64,000 nucleotides of DNA from Sphingomonas_B tabacisoli (lineage in GTDB: Bacteria > Pseudomonadota > Alphaproteobacteria > Sphingomonadales > Sphingomonadaceae): positions 1,674,001 through 1,738,000 of the forward strand of contig NZ_JBHUDY010000001.1 of the NCBI RefSeq assembly GCF_042678385.1, given 5' to 3'. Within the stretch, counting starts at the first letter, position 1, and each line of letters begins with the position of its first letter. Position numbers and translations under genes: made by a program. Below the pieces are notes generated by a model. It saw only the letters and a program-made list of their open reading frames with translations, was not told the origin of the DNA and made no database searches. This document shows, one piece after another, positions 17,900-26,161 of the stretch.

Positions 17900-18553
17900 G
17901 TGGTCGGGATCGTTCTGCTCGCGATGGTTGCCGCGTTTCTGGCGCTGCGACTCTACATGGTGCTCGGCAAGCGGAGCGGCCATGAGCAGGCGCTGCCACC
18001 GAAGCCGGCCGAAGAGCGGCTCGCTCCCGTCCAGCAACTCCGCGCCGTTCCCGAGGCGGTTGCCGAAACGCCGGCTCCTGCCGATTCGGTGATCGATCCG
18101 GGCGCCACCAGCGGCGTCCGCGCGATCCTGTCCGCCGATTCGAGCTTCGACGTCGCTCGCTTCCTCGACGGCGCGAAATCCGCCTATCGCATGATCCTCG
18201 AAGCCTTTTGGAAAGGCGATAGTGACGAACTCGGCTGGCTGGTCGGCCCCGAGGTTGCCCACGCGTTCCACGATGCGATCGAGGCCCGCAAGGCCGAGGG
18301 CCACACGCTCGACAATCGCCTCGTTTCGATCGAGAGCGCGCGTATCGAAGCGGCGCGCCTTGAGGGCCGCACGGCGTTCGTGACGGTTCACTTCGTTGCC
18401 GATATCGCGGCGGTCACGCGCGATGCGGAAGGCAATGTCATTGCCGGCACGCTCACCGACGCGGTGGCGACCAACGATAGCTGGACCTTCAGCCGCAACC
18501 TGAAGGAGTCCGATCCCAACTGGCTGCTCGTCGAAACCGACGAGGCCGCGTGA
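17900..18553 (+). CDS. Tim44/TimA-domain membrane protein
   Basis: A 217-residue protein with an N-terminal membrane anchor (about residues 1-20), a Pro/Ala-rich linker and a C-terminal Tim44-like domain starting near residue 85 (FDVARFLDGAKSAYRMILEAFWKGD). Bacterial homologues are inner-membrane proteins related to the mitochondrial import motor subunit Tim44; their exact role in bacteria is unresolved. GGAGG at 17891-17895 best fits the GTG at 17900; the TTG one codon earlier would be too close. The stop overlaps the mltA start by 4 bases. Confidence 0.85.
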   Translation: MVGIVLLAMVAAFLALRLYMVLGKRSGHEQALPPKPAEERLAPVQQLRAVPEAVAETPAPADSVIDPGATSGVRAILSADSSFDVARFLDGAKSAYRMILEAFWKGDSDELGWLVGPEVAHAFHDAIEARKAEGHTLDNRLVSIESARIEAARLEGRTAFVTVHFVADIAAVTRDAEGNVIAGTLTDAVATNDSWTFSRNLKESDPNWLLVETDEAA

Positions 18554-19788
18554 GCTTCCGCCGCTCGGCCGCGATTGCGGCCCTGCTGTTCGCAGCCGCT
18601 TGCGTGCCCAAGCCGCAACCGCCGCTTGGCCCGCGGCCTTTACCGGCGCCCACGCCCGTTCCGACGCCGACGCCTCCGCCCGCCAACGCGCTCAGCGTCG
18701 GCGTGACGAGAGGCCCCGCGTCGCTGGCGATCAGCGACGAGCAGGCCGCCCGCGCGCTGACCGCCTTCCGGCTGAGTTGCCCGTCCTTGCTGCGGCGGTC
18801 GGACCCCTCCGGCATCGCCGCCGACTGGTCGCCCGTTTGCGAGCGCGCCAGGACGGAAACCGACGCGCGCGCTTTCTTCGCGACAGGCTTCGAAGCCGCG
18901 CAGGTGGGTGAGGGCGCCGCGACGGTGACCGGCTATTACGAGCCGGAAATCGCAGCCTCGCACGAGCCGCAACCGGGCTATGCACCGGTTTACCGGATGC
19001 CCGACGATGTGGTCGAGCAGCAGATGCCGGTTTGCCCACCCCAGGCCGATCCGCTCGCGCCGCCAGCAGATCCCGCGACCTGCCCGCTGAAGAAGCAACG
19101 CGGCCGCATCGTCGACGGGCAGTTTCAGCCCTATCTCGACCGCACCGAGATCGAAGAGGGCGCACTGGCCGGGCGCGGGCTTGAATTGGCCTGGGCGGTC
19201 GATCCGGTCGCGCTGTTTTTCCTGCAGATCCAGGGTTCGGGCCGGCTGCGTTTCCCTGACGGCAGCGTGATGCGGATCGGCTATGCCGGCCAGAACGGCT
19301 ATGATTACACCGGCATCGGCGCGCTGATGAAGCAGCGCGGCTTGCTCGCCCCCGGCCAGACCAGCATGCAAGGCATCGTCGCCTGGCTCCACGAGCATCC
19401 GGAGGAAGGAAAGGCGATCATGCGGGAAAACCGCAGCTACGTCTTCTTCCGCGAGATCACCGGTCCAGGCCCAATCGGCGCAATGGGATTGCCGGTCGCT
19501 CCGCGAGGCACCGTTGCGGCCGATCCGCGCTTCACGCCGCTCGGCGCGCCCGTGTTCCTCGATCTCGACAATTCCGACGCGAAAGGCCTTTGGGTCGCGC
19601 AGGACACCGGCGGCGCGATCAAGGGGCCGAACCGCTTCGACACCTTCTGGGGCGCGGGCGACGAAGCGGCGCGCATCGCCGGCGGCATGTTCGCCCGCGG
19701 CCGCGCCTGGCTCCTCCTCCCTCTCGGCACGATCGACCGCTTGTTGGCGCAGGGAGGCCCCGTTGCCGGAGCGCCCGCTCGGCGCTGA
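18550..19788 (+). CDS. mltA: membrane-bound lytic murein transglycosylase A
   Basis: Lipoprotein enzyme that cleaves the MurNAc-GlcNAc bond of peptidoglycan with 1,6-anhydro formation. 412 residues, GTG start overlapping the Tim44-like stop. The signal peptide ends FAAAC (lipid Cys18) and is followed by a Pro-rich linker. The MltA domain has VTGYYEPEI and LFFLQIQGSGRL. The C-terminal 3D domain has VAQDTGGAIKGPNRFD. It is translationally coupled upstream and overlaps smr downstream by 26 bases. Confidence 0.95.
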   Translation: MSFRRSAAIAALLFAAACVPKPQPPLGPRPLPAPTPVPTPTPPPANALSVGVTRGPASLAISDEQAARALTAFRLSCPSLLRRSDPSGIAADWSPVCERARTETDARAFFATGFEAAQVGEGAATVTGYYEPEIAASHEPQPGYAPVYRMPDDVVEQQMPVCPPQADPLAPPADPATCPLKKQRGRIVDGQFQPYLDRTEIEEGALAGRGLELAWAVDPVALFFLQIQGSGRLRFPDGSVMRIGYAGQNGYDYTGIGALMKQRGLLAPGQTSMQGIVAWLHEHPEEGKAIMRENRSYVFFREITGPGPIGAMGLPVAPRGTVAADPRFTPLGAPVFLDLDNSDAKGLWVAQDTGGAIKGPNRFDTFWGAGDEAARIAGGMFARGRAWLLLPLGTIDRLLAQGGPVAGAPARR

Positions 19789-20335
19789 GGAAGCCGCGCT
19801 CTGGGCGCGGGTGATCGCCAGCGTCGAGCCGCTGGCGGGACGGACGGCTCTGCGGCCCGCAGGAGTTGCAGAGGCCAATCCAAAACCGTCCATGCCGAGC
19901 GAAGTCGAGGCACGCCTTCACTCCGATCGAGTAGCGAAGCCGGTGCGTCCCTCGACTTCGCTCGGGATGGACGGGCAGGGCACAAAACCTCCCTCAAACA
20001 CCCTGGACGGAAGCTGGGATCGGCGTCTTTCCCGCGGCCTCGTCCAGCCCGATCTCGCCGTCGATCTCCACGGCCACACGCTCGACACGGCCTACCGCAC
20101 GCTCGATGCCGGCCTCGATCAGGCGATTTCACGCGGAGCCCGCGTCCTGCTGCTGGTCACCGGCAAGCCGCGCGCGCCCGGCTCCGGCCGCGGCATGATT
20201 CGCGCCGCGGTGGGCGACTGGCTCGCTGCCTCGCGTCACTCGTCAGACATCGCTGCCGTGCGCGGCGCGCACCAACGCCACGGCGGGTCCGGCGCGCTCT
20301 ACATCATCCTTAAGAGGCGCCGCGAGCCGCGTTAA
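19763..20335 (+). CDS. Smr-domain protein with an in-frame palindromic insert
   Basis: A 190-residue protein. The C-terminal Smr (MutS2-type nuclease) domain begins near residue 94 (DLAVDLHGHTLD) and contains the LLLVTGKP strand, ending in a basic tail. Smr domains nick or cut nucleic acid; free-standing copies are poorly understood. The TTG at 19763 is favoured because AGGGAGG lies 5 bases upstream. Residues 42-71 are encoded by a 30-bp-arm inverted repeat (19886-19974), so the N-terminal linker looks like acquired sequence. The frame is unbroken through it. Confidence 0.82.
   Translation: MPERPLGAEEAALWARVIASVEPLAGRTALRPAGVAEANPKPSMPSEVEARLHSDRVAKPVRPSTSLGMDGQGTKPPSNTLDGSWDRRLSRGLVQPDLAVDLHGHTLDTAYRTLDAGLDQAISRGARVLLLVTGKPRAPGSGRGMIRAAVGDWLAASRHSSDIAAVRGAHQRHGGSGALYIILKRRREPR
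19886..19974. repeat. 30-bp-arm inverted repeat inside the smr coding sequence
   Basis: The left arm 19886-19915 and right arm 19945-19974 are complementary at 28 of 30 positions, with a 29-base loop. The same arm sequence (CTCGACTTCGCTCGG core) recurs at 28861-28952. It lies wholly inside the smr frame, codons 42-71, without introducing a stop. Confidence 0.85.
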
Positions 20336-20404
20336 CCTCTTATTAGCCTTGTTCGCTGCGCCGCCCCGCGTCACTTCCGCCTCGTGTTTCAGGGGAGTTG
20401 CGTG

Positions 20405-21067
20405 ATGTTCAAGCGTTTCGTGGCAGCGGCCGTGCTGGCGGGGGTTTCGTTTCCGGCAGGGGCGATGACCTACATGGCGACGGTCAAAGGGGTCGTCGAT
20501 TCGACGTTCGATACGGCCGTCACGGCGCCAGGCGCCACGTCGCGCATCGAGCAGGGCGATACGATCACCGCCACCTTCACCTTCATGAAGATCGAAACGC
20601 TGGCCGAAGCGCTGGCGGCAAGCTTCGGAAATCTCGGGTCCAAGAAGGTCGATTTCCGTCTCGACGGTTACACCTGGACCTCGGCCGGCGATTTCGGCGC
20701 GAGCATCATGCCGGTCGATTTCGACGCCGGCCTCGACCCGCTCGCCAATTACTATTCGACGATGGACGACGCCAAGGGAGCGGGCGACCTCCGCGTGAAC
20801 GGCTACACGTTCGAGATCGGCGAGTTCGGCTACGATCTCTATACCGGTCCGGGCTTCAAGGGGCATTTCGACCAGTCGACGCTGGCGGTGTGGGTCAACG
20901 GCCGTCAGGTGGTCTCGCCCACGGCCATGAAGACGATCGATATCAATCCGAGCCTGGTTGCGGCGCCGCCGGTGCCGGAACCGGCCGTCTGGGCGATGAT
21001 GATCGCCGGCTTCGGGCTTGCCGGCACCGCGCTTCGCACGCGCAAGCAGCGCTTCGCCTTCGCCTGA
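20405..21067 (+). CDS. secreted PEPxxWA-CTERM protein, function unknown
   Basis: A 220-residue exported protein: signal peptide ending near PAGA|MT (about residue 20), a beta-rich body, and the C-terminal sorting tail VPEPAVWAMMIAGFGLAG followed by a basic cluster. GGGGAG lies about 8 bases before the ATG. The body shares little with the PEP-CTERM protein at 4.6 kb. An intrinsic terminator follows, and the gene is preceded by smr with a 69-base gap. No exosortase or polysaccharide cluster is adjacent. Confidence 0.85.
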   Translation: MFKRFVAAAVLAGVSFPAGAMTYMATVKGVVDSTFDTAVTAPGATSRIEQGDTITATFTFMKIETLAEALAASFGNLGSKKVDFRLDGYTWTSAGDFGASIMPVDFDAGLDPLANYYSTMDDAKGAGDLRVNGYTFEIGEFGYDLYTGPGFKGHFDQSTLAVWVNGRQVVSPTAMKTIDINPSLVAAPPVPEPAVWAMMIAGFGLAGTALRTRKQRFAFA

Positions 21068-21079
21068 TTGGGGGGAGGG

Positions 21080-21113
21080 AGCGGCGGCGCTTCGGCGCTG
21101 CCGCTTTCTTTTT
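21080..21113 (+). terminator. intrinsic terminator
   Basis: An 11-bp stem (21080-21090 with 21095-21105, one G-T wobble) with a stable TTCG loop is followed by TTCTTTTT. It lies 12 bases after the PEP-CTERM stop. Confidence 0.88.
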
Positions 21114-21242
21114 GGGCTGTCCTACCGGCCCGCACCTGTGCCAGCATGGCAGCATGAGGATCGTCCTTTCTGCTGCCTCGCTTCGGAACGTCGCCGATGC
21201 ACGTGCCGTGACTTTCGTTACCTTTGTATCGGGTGGACGCGC

Positions 21243-22967
21243 ATGAGCGGGGCCGCTGCCGTTTCAGACGAAGCGCCCGAAGCCGCTCCGGTGAAGCCGA
21301 AGCCCAAGGGCTGGCGGCTGCTGAAGATCGCGCTCCGCTCGCGCAAATCGTCGACCATGCTGGCATTCGGCTTCTCGTCCGGGCTACCGTTTTCGCTGCT
21401 GGTCGGCACGCTGACCGCGTGGCTGGGCGAAGTCGGCGTCAAGCTCGCCACGATCGGCGTGTTTTCCTGGATCGGGCTCGCTTACTCTTTCAAGTTCCTG
21501 TGGTCGCCGGTCGTCGATCGTTTGCCGCTGCCGGGATTGGAGCGGCTCGGCCGGCGCAAGAGCTGGATCGTTCTCTGCCAGGCGATCATCGCTCTCTCGC
21601 TGGCGCTTCTGGCGCTGACCGATCCCGCAACCGCAATCGGCAATTTCGTGCTGGTCGCCTTCCTCGCCGCTTTGGCCTCGGCCAGCCACGACATCGCGAT
21701 CGACGCCTGGCGCATCGACCAGGCGGACGAGGAATCGCCGGTCGAATTGCTCTCTGCCATCTATCAATTCGGCTATCGCACCGCGTCCATTGTTGGGGGG
21801 GCGATTGCATTGATCATGGCCGCGCGGATGAGCTGGCCGAACGTCTATCTGGTCATGGCCGGCATATTCGTCGGTCTGCTGGTGATCACGTTGACGGCAC
21901 CGGACAGTCCGCGGCCGGAAAGGAAATCGCTTTACGGCGCGTTGGCCGAGCCCGGCGCGCTGAAGCCCGGCGTGCGCGCCGCTCTGCTGGCGGTGGTGGG
22001 CGCAAGCTGGCTGTGGGCGATCCTGCGCCTGCTCGCGTTCGCCGTGTCGATGCTTGCGCCCGCGGTCCCCGGCGCCGAGCCGCCGTCCGTCGCCGCCTTC
22101 ACCAAGACCTGGGGGGTGCTCATCATCGTCGCCACGGTCTTCGTGCCGCTGGCGGTCGCGGCGTTGGCCAACCGGCTGGCGGCGCGCCCCGACAAGGTGC
22201 TCAGCGCGAACGATCCCGCGCAGGGGGCGGGCCGGACGGTGATGAACCATCTCTATTCGGCACTGGTCGATCCCCTGGCCGAGCTTTCACGCCGCATGGG
22301 ATGGGGGGTGCTCGCCGCGATCGGGTTCATCCTGACCTACGCGATCTGCTACAACATCTGGGCCAGCTTCGCTTACCCATTCTATCTCGATTTCCTCAAA
22401 TACACGAAGGACGAGGTGGCGTTCGCCTCCAAGATCTTCGGCATCATCATGACGATGCTGGGCATCAGCCTTGGCGGTTTCCTGTTCGCGAAGATCGGGC
22501 GTTTTCCGACCATTCTGCTCGGCGCAGTGCTGCCGCCGCTGGGTAACTTCCTTTATGCCGACCTGGCGGAGGGCGCGCCGATGATCGACGCTTTCGCGCA
22601 TGCCCTGCGGCTCGACGCGCTCGCCCAGGCCTTCGGCAGTGACGAGCGAATGATGCGGCTGCTGCTGGCGATCTGCTATGAGAACATCGCGACCGGCCTC
22701 GCTCTAACGGCATTCGTCGCTTACGTTTCCAGCATCGTCAGCAAGAAATACGGCGCGATCCAATACGCGCTGCTCTCGTCCCTGCTGTCGTTGGTCGGCA
22801 CGCTTGGCCGTGGAGCGGTGGGTGAGGCTTTCGACGTCTATGGCTATGCGCCGGTATTTCGCTGGACGGCGGCGACAGCGCTGATCGCGGTGACCTTCGT
22901 CATCATCGAATGGCTGCGCGTGTCGGCCGAAGCGCGCCGGACGAGTGCGGCCGAACAAGAGGGCTGA
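21243..22967 (+). CDS. ampG: AmpG-like muropeptide permease (MFS)
   Basis: Inner-membrane transporter, 574 residues with about 14 hydrophobic segments. The start of the transport domain reads MLAFGFSSGLPFSLLVGTLTAWL, a hallmark of AmpG permeases that import anhydro-muropeptides for wall recycling. The conserved SHDIAIDAWRID motif follows. The ATG at 21243 has only a weak GGGTGG upstream. Two lytic transglycosylases in the window would generate its substrate. The 129-base gap before it holds a GGAAC and a CGTT, but at the wrong spacing for an EcfG promoter. Confidence 0.88.
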   Translation: MSGAAAVSDEAPEAAPVKPKPKGWRLLKIALRSRKSSTMLAFGFSSGLPFSLLVGTLTAWLGEVGVKLATIGVFSWIGLAYSFKFLWSPVVDRLPLPGLERLGRRKSWIVLCQAIIALSLALLALTDPATAIGNFVLVAFLAALASASHDIAIDAWRIDQADEESPVELLSAIYQFGYRTASIVGGAIALIMAARMSWPNVYLVMAGIFVGLLVITLTAPDSPRPERKSLYGALAEPGALKPGVRAALLAVVGASWLWAILRLLAFAVSMLAPAVPGAEPPSVAAFTKTWGVLIIVATVFVPLAVAALANRLAARPDKVLSANDPAQGAGRTVMNHLYSALVDPLAELSRRMGWGVLAAIGFILTYAICYNIWASFAYPFYLDFLKYTKDEVAFASKIFGIIMTMLGISLGGFLFAKIGRFPTILLGAVLPPLGNFLYADLAEGAPMIDAFAHALRLDALAQAFGSDERMMRLLLAICYENIATGLALTAFVAYVSSIVSKKYGAIQYALLSSLLSLVGTLGRGAVGEAFDVYGYAPVFRWTAATALIAVTFVIIEWLRVSAEARRTSAAEQEG

Positions 22968-22969
22968 TT

Positions 22970-22996
22970 GGAACCCGACTCGTTGCCAAGGTGTTC
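22970..22996 (+). promoter_or_regulatory. possible EcfG-type promoter for the haem-oxygenase-like gene
   Basis: GGAAC (22970-22974), 17 bases, then TGTT (22992-22995). The EcfG general-stress consensus in Alphaproteobacteria is GGAAC-N16/17-CGTT, so this matches except for the first base of the -10 box. It ends 37 bases upstream of the GTG at 23033. Confidence 0.4.
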
Positions 22997-23032
22997 TGCT
23001 TCCAAAGACTTTCTCTTCGGAGCATCCCTTAA

Positions 23033-23935
23033 GTGGCAACAAAACTTGTTGCGGCCTCGTCGCCGCAGTTCCTGAATAACGCCTTCCAACGGACATTGGC
23101 AAAATGGAACAGGGAACGCCTTGCACCGGCGTTCCCCGATACCGATTGGCGCCGCGACTTTGAACGGAACATGCAGATGCTCCGCCTCGAAGGCGCGTTT
23201 CTTGACGAGCTCCGCGCCGAAGTTGCCGACGACCTGGCTGCGGTGCCGGAAGGGCCCGACGCCTTCGTCGCCTGGTTCGAGCAACTGAACCGAACCGGAC
23301 CCGGCCAGAACCACCCGCTTTTCGCCTGGCTGGCGGAGACCGCGACCGAAGGTCAGATGCGCTGGTTCCTCACCCAGGAAGCGGCGGGCGAGGCGGGCTT
23401 CGACGATCTCGTCGCCTACACGCAGGTCAAGCTGCCGCTCGGTCCCAAGCTGGAACTGGCCGAGAATTACTGGGACGAAATGGGCCGCGGCCAACATCGC
23501 GGCATCCACACGCTACTACTGCGCGAGCTGGTCGAAACGATGCGCATCGCGCCACAGATCGACACGACGGTCTGGGAGAGCCTTGCGCTCGCCAACGCGA
23601 TGACGGCGATGGCGACGACACGGCGCTACACATGGCTCTCGGTCGGCGCGCTGGGCGTCGTCGAACTGACCGCGCCGTGGCGCTGCGAGCATGTCTCGGC
23701 GGGCCTGAAGCGCCTCGGCTACGGCCAGCGCGAGCGGCTTTATTACGATCTCCACAGCAAGATCGACGTCAAGCACAGCGCGACCTGGAACGAGAATGCG
23801 CTGAAGCCGCTGGTCGCAGAAGACCCGCGCCGCGCCCGCGCGATCGCGGAAGGGGCGCTGATCCGGATGCGCTGCGCCGAACGCTGCTTCGATCGCTACG
23901 CCGAGCTGCTGGAAGACGGCGCCGAACTCTACTGA
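23033..23935 (+). CDS. haem-oxygenase-like (iron-containing redox enzyme family) protein
   Basis: A 300-residue all-helical protein of the haem-oxygenase-like diiron type (Pfam Haem_oxygenas_2 pattern). Candidate metal ligands appear in the right order: Glu144/Glu149 and His155/His159 in ENYWDEMGRGQHRGIH, Glu211 in VVELTAP, and His241/Asp245/His248 in DLHSKIDVKH. Family members use O2 for diverse oxidations; the substrate here cannot be inferred. The start is the GTG at 23033. A possible stress promoter lies upstream. Its last 7 bases overlap the convergent folC gene. Confidence 0.72.
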   Translation: MATKLVAASSPQFLNNAFQRTLAKWNRERLAPAFPDTDWRRDFERNMQMLRLEGAFLDELRAEVADDLAAVPEGPDAFVAWFEQLNRTGPGQNHPLFAWLAETATEGQMRWFLTQEAAGEAGFDDLVAYTQVKLPLGPKLELAENYWDEMGRGQHRGIHTLLLRELVETMRIAPQIDTTVWESLALANAMTAMATTRRYTWLSVGALGVVELTAPWRCEHVSAGLKRLGYGQRERLYYDLHSKIDVKHSATWNENALKPLVAEDPRRARAIAEGALIRMRCAERCFDRYAELLEDGAELY

Positions 23936-25194
23936 GGCGCTTCGCCGTTCAGCGCCAGCACGGTGCCGGCGAGATAGAGCGAGCCCGCGATCAGCATGGG
24001 GCCATCGAGATCACGCAAGGCAGCCGGCACGTCGGGGCAGGCGTGGGCATCGAGTCCGAGACCGCGCGCGATTTCGATCAGCGCCTCAGGCGCGTGATGG
24101 TCATGGTCCGCGATCGGGACGGCGCTGACGGAACGCACCACCGGTGCGAGCACGCGGAGGAACGTCGCGGCATCCTTGTTGGCGAGCATGCCCAGGATAA
24201 GGTGCAGCCTGGGACGATCCGCCAGCGCTTCCGCCAAGGCCTGTGCGGCGGACTCGTTATGCCCGCCGTCGAGCCACACCTCGCGCGCGCCGACAAGCGG
24301 CCCCGGCGCGAGCCGCTGCAGCCGCGCCGGCCATCGCGCAGTGCTGATGCCCTCCAGCAGCGCGCGCTCGGGAACGACAATGTCGGATTGGTGCCGCAGC
24401 ATTGCAATCGCCAGGCCGGCATTGAGCAATTGGTGCTGGCCCGGAAGTGTGGGGGAAGGAAGCTCGAGCGATCCGAACTGATCGCGGTAGGTCTGCCCTT
24501 CGACGGACCATGCCTCGCCGAGCTTCAGACGCACGGCGCCGCTCGCCGCGATGGCAGCCTCGATGGTCCGTTCCGCCTCGTCGGGATAGGCAAGCGTGAC
24601 CAGCGGCACGCCCGCACGCGCGATCCCGGCCTTCTCTCCCGCAATCTCCCCCAAACTCTCGCCCAAAAACGACTGATGATCGATGCCCAGAGCGGCGATG
24701 CCGCAAGCGGCGGGCTGGGGGATCACGTTGGTCGCATCCAGCCGACCGCCGAGCCCCACCTCCACGATGCACGCGTCCGCCGGTGTGCGCGCAAAGGCGA
24801 GGAACGCCGCCGCCGTCGTAACCTCGAAGAAGCTGGCGTTGAGGTCTTCCGAGACGTCGAGCACCTCAGCCAGCAGAGGGGCGAGCGCCTGGTCCTCGAT
24901 CAGAGTGCCGGCGATGCGGATGCGCTCGTTGAACCGCACCAGATGGGGGCTGGTGTAGACATGCGCCGTGAGCCCGGCTGCCTCGATCGCGGCGCGCAGG
25001 AATGCGCAGGTCGAGCCCTTGCCGTTGGTGCCCGCGACATGCAGCACAGGCGGCAACCGCAGCTCCGGGTTGCCGAGCCGGTCGAGCAGCGCCGTGATCC
25101 GCTCCAGCCCCAGAATGTCGCGCCCCGGCGACAGGGCGGCGAGCCGGTCGAGCTGACGCTGAACGGCGGGATCGCTCGACCGGGCGAAGTCCAT
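23929..25194 (-). CDS. folC: folylpolyglutamate synthase / dihydrofolate synthase
   Basis: ATP-dependent ligase adding glutamate to (dihydro)folate. 421 residues; P-loop GTNGKGS at 55-61, then TSPHLVRFNERI. The Mur-ligase-type C-terminal domain has DGGHNESA. The start is the ATG at 25192-25194: the ribosome-binding site GGAGGGG 5 bases upstream is supplied by the right arm of the palindromic repeat at 25200-25221, read on this strand. It is last in the trpF-trpB-trpA-accD-folC run, a conserved order. Confidence 0.94.
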   Translation of the reverse strand: MDFARSSDPAVQRQLDRLAALSPGRDILGLERITALLDRLGNPELRLPPVLHVAGTNGKGSTCAFLRAAIEAAGLTAHVYTSPHLVRFNERIRIAGTLIEDQALAPLLAEVLDVSEDLNASFFEVTTAAAFLAFARTPADACIVEVGLGGRLDATNVIPQPAACGIAALGIDHQSFLGESLGEIAGEKAGIARAGVPLVTLAYPDEAERTIEAAIAASGAVRLKLGEAWSVEGQTYRDQFGSLELPSPTLPGQHQLLNAGLAIAMLRHQSDIVVPERALLEGISTARWPARLQRLAPGPLVGAREVWLDGGHNESAAQALAEALADRPRLHLILGMLANKDAATFLRVLAPVVRSVSAVPIADHDHHAPEALIEIARGLGLDAHACPDVPAALRDLDGPMLIAGSLYLAGTVLALNGEAPQ

Positions 25195-25199
25195 CAATT

Positions 25200-25300
25200 C
25201 CCCTCCCGCTTGCGGGAGGGGTTAGGAGTGGGAACGGCCATTCGCTGGCAGAGACATTCAGGAAAGGCCCACCCCCGGCCCCTCCCGCAAGCGGGAGGGG
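25200..25300. repeat. composite palindromic repeat, architecture 2 (copy 1)
   Basis: Two perfect 10-bp hairpins, 25200-25221 (TT loop) and 25279-25300 (AA loop), face each other across a spacer whose ends are also partly complementary (GGAGTGGG ... CCCACCCCC). The same plan recurs at 63596-63681. It fills the gap between accD and folC and provides the folC ribosome-binding site. Confidence 0.82.
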
Positions 25301-25306
25301 AGAAAG

Positions 25307-26161
25307 TCACGCGGCTGCCCGCTCCGGCATCACATAGTCGATCACGCGCGCCAGCGTCTCGCGCAGTTCGCGGCGGTGGACGACCATGTCGAGCATGCCG
25401 TGCTCCAGCAGATATTCGGCGCGCTGGAAGCCTTCGGGAAGCTTTTCGCGGATCGTCTGCTCGATCACACGCTGGCCGGCAAAGCCGATCAACGCGCCCG
25501 GCTCGGAGATCTGGATATCGCCGAGCATCGCATAGCTCGCCGTCACGCCGCCCGTCGTGGGGTCGGTCAGCACGACGATATAGGGCAGGCCGGCTTCCTT
25601 CAGCTCGGCGATGGCGGCCGTGGTGCGCGGCATCTGCATCAGCGACAATATGCCTTCCTGCATTCGCGCGCCGCCCGCGGCGGTGAAGATGATGTAGGGC
25701 AGGCGCGCGTCGATGGCGGCGCGGATGCCGACGATGAACGCCTCGCCGACGCCGACGCCCATCGATCCGCCCATAAAAGCGAAATCCTGCACGCCGACGA
25801 TCGTTTCATGGCCAACGATCGTGCCGCGCGCGTTCAGCAGCGCATCCGGCTCGTTGGTGGCGGCGCGTGCCGCCTTTATGCGGTCAGGATATTTCTTGGT
25901 GTCGCGGAACTTGAGCGGGTCTTCCGGCACGCGCGGCGGTGGCAGCAGCGTGTAGTGGCCGTCGTCGAAGATCTGGGTGAACCGCTTGCGCGCGCCGATG
26001 CGTCCGTGATGCTCGCAGCTCGGGCAGACCGACAGATTTTCCTCATATTCCTTGGTGAAGATCATCTGCCCGCAGCTCGGGCATTTGTGCCACAGATTTT
26101 CCGCCGTCTCCTTCTGGGTGACGGACGCGATGGCGTTGCGGACGCGCGTGAGCCAACTCAT
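25307..26161 (-). CDS. accD: acetyl-CoA carboxylase carboxyltransferase beta subunit
   Basis: Half of the carboxyltransferase that makes malonyl-CoA for fatty-acid synthesis. 284 residues. The N-terminal zinc ribbon has Cys27, Cys30, Cys46 and Cys49. The crotonase-like core has GGSMGVGVGEAF and GGARMQEG. The ATG overlaps the trpA stop by 4 bases, so it is translationally coupled to the tryptophan genes. The partner accA is not in the window. Confidence 0.97.
   Translation of the reverse strand: MSWLTRVRNAIASVTQKETAENLWHKCPSCGQMIFTKEYEENLSVCPSCEHHGRIGARKRFTQIFDDGHYTLLPPPRVPEDPLKFRDTKKYPDRIKAARAATNEPDALLNARGTIVGHETIVGVQDFAFMGGSMGVGVGEAFIVGIRAAIDARLPYIIFTAAGGARMQEGILSLMQMPRTTAAIAELKEAGLPYIVVLTDPTTGGVTASYAMLGDIQISEPGALIGFAGQRVIEQTIREKLPEGFQRAEYLLEHGMLDMVVHRRELRETLARVIDYVMPERAAA

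Noticed and set aside
21185..21219. GGAAC and CGTT upstream of the AmpG-like gene as an EcfG promoter
   Set aside because: The spacer is 26 bases, far outside the 16-17 required.
23632..25686. 684-codon plus-strand open frame opposite folC
   Set aside because: It spans the end of one real gene, all of folC and a repeat; the sequence is low-complexity and has no domain.
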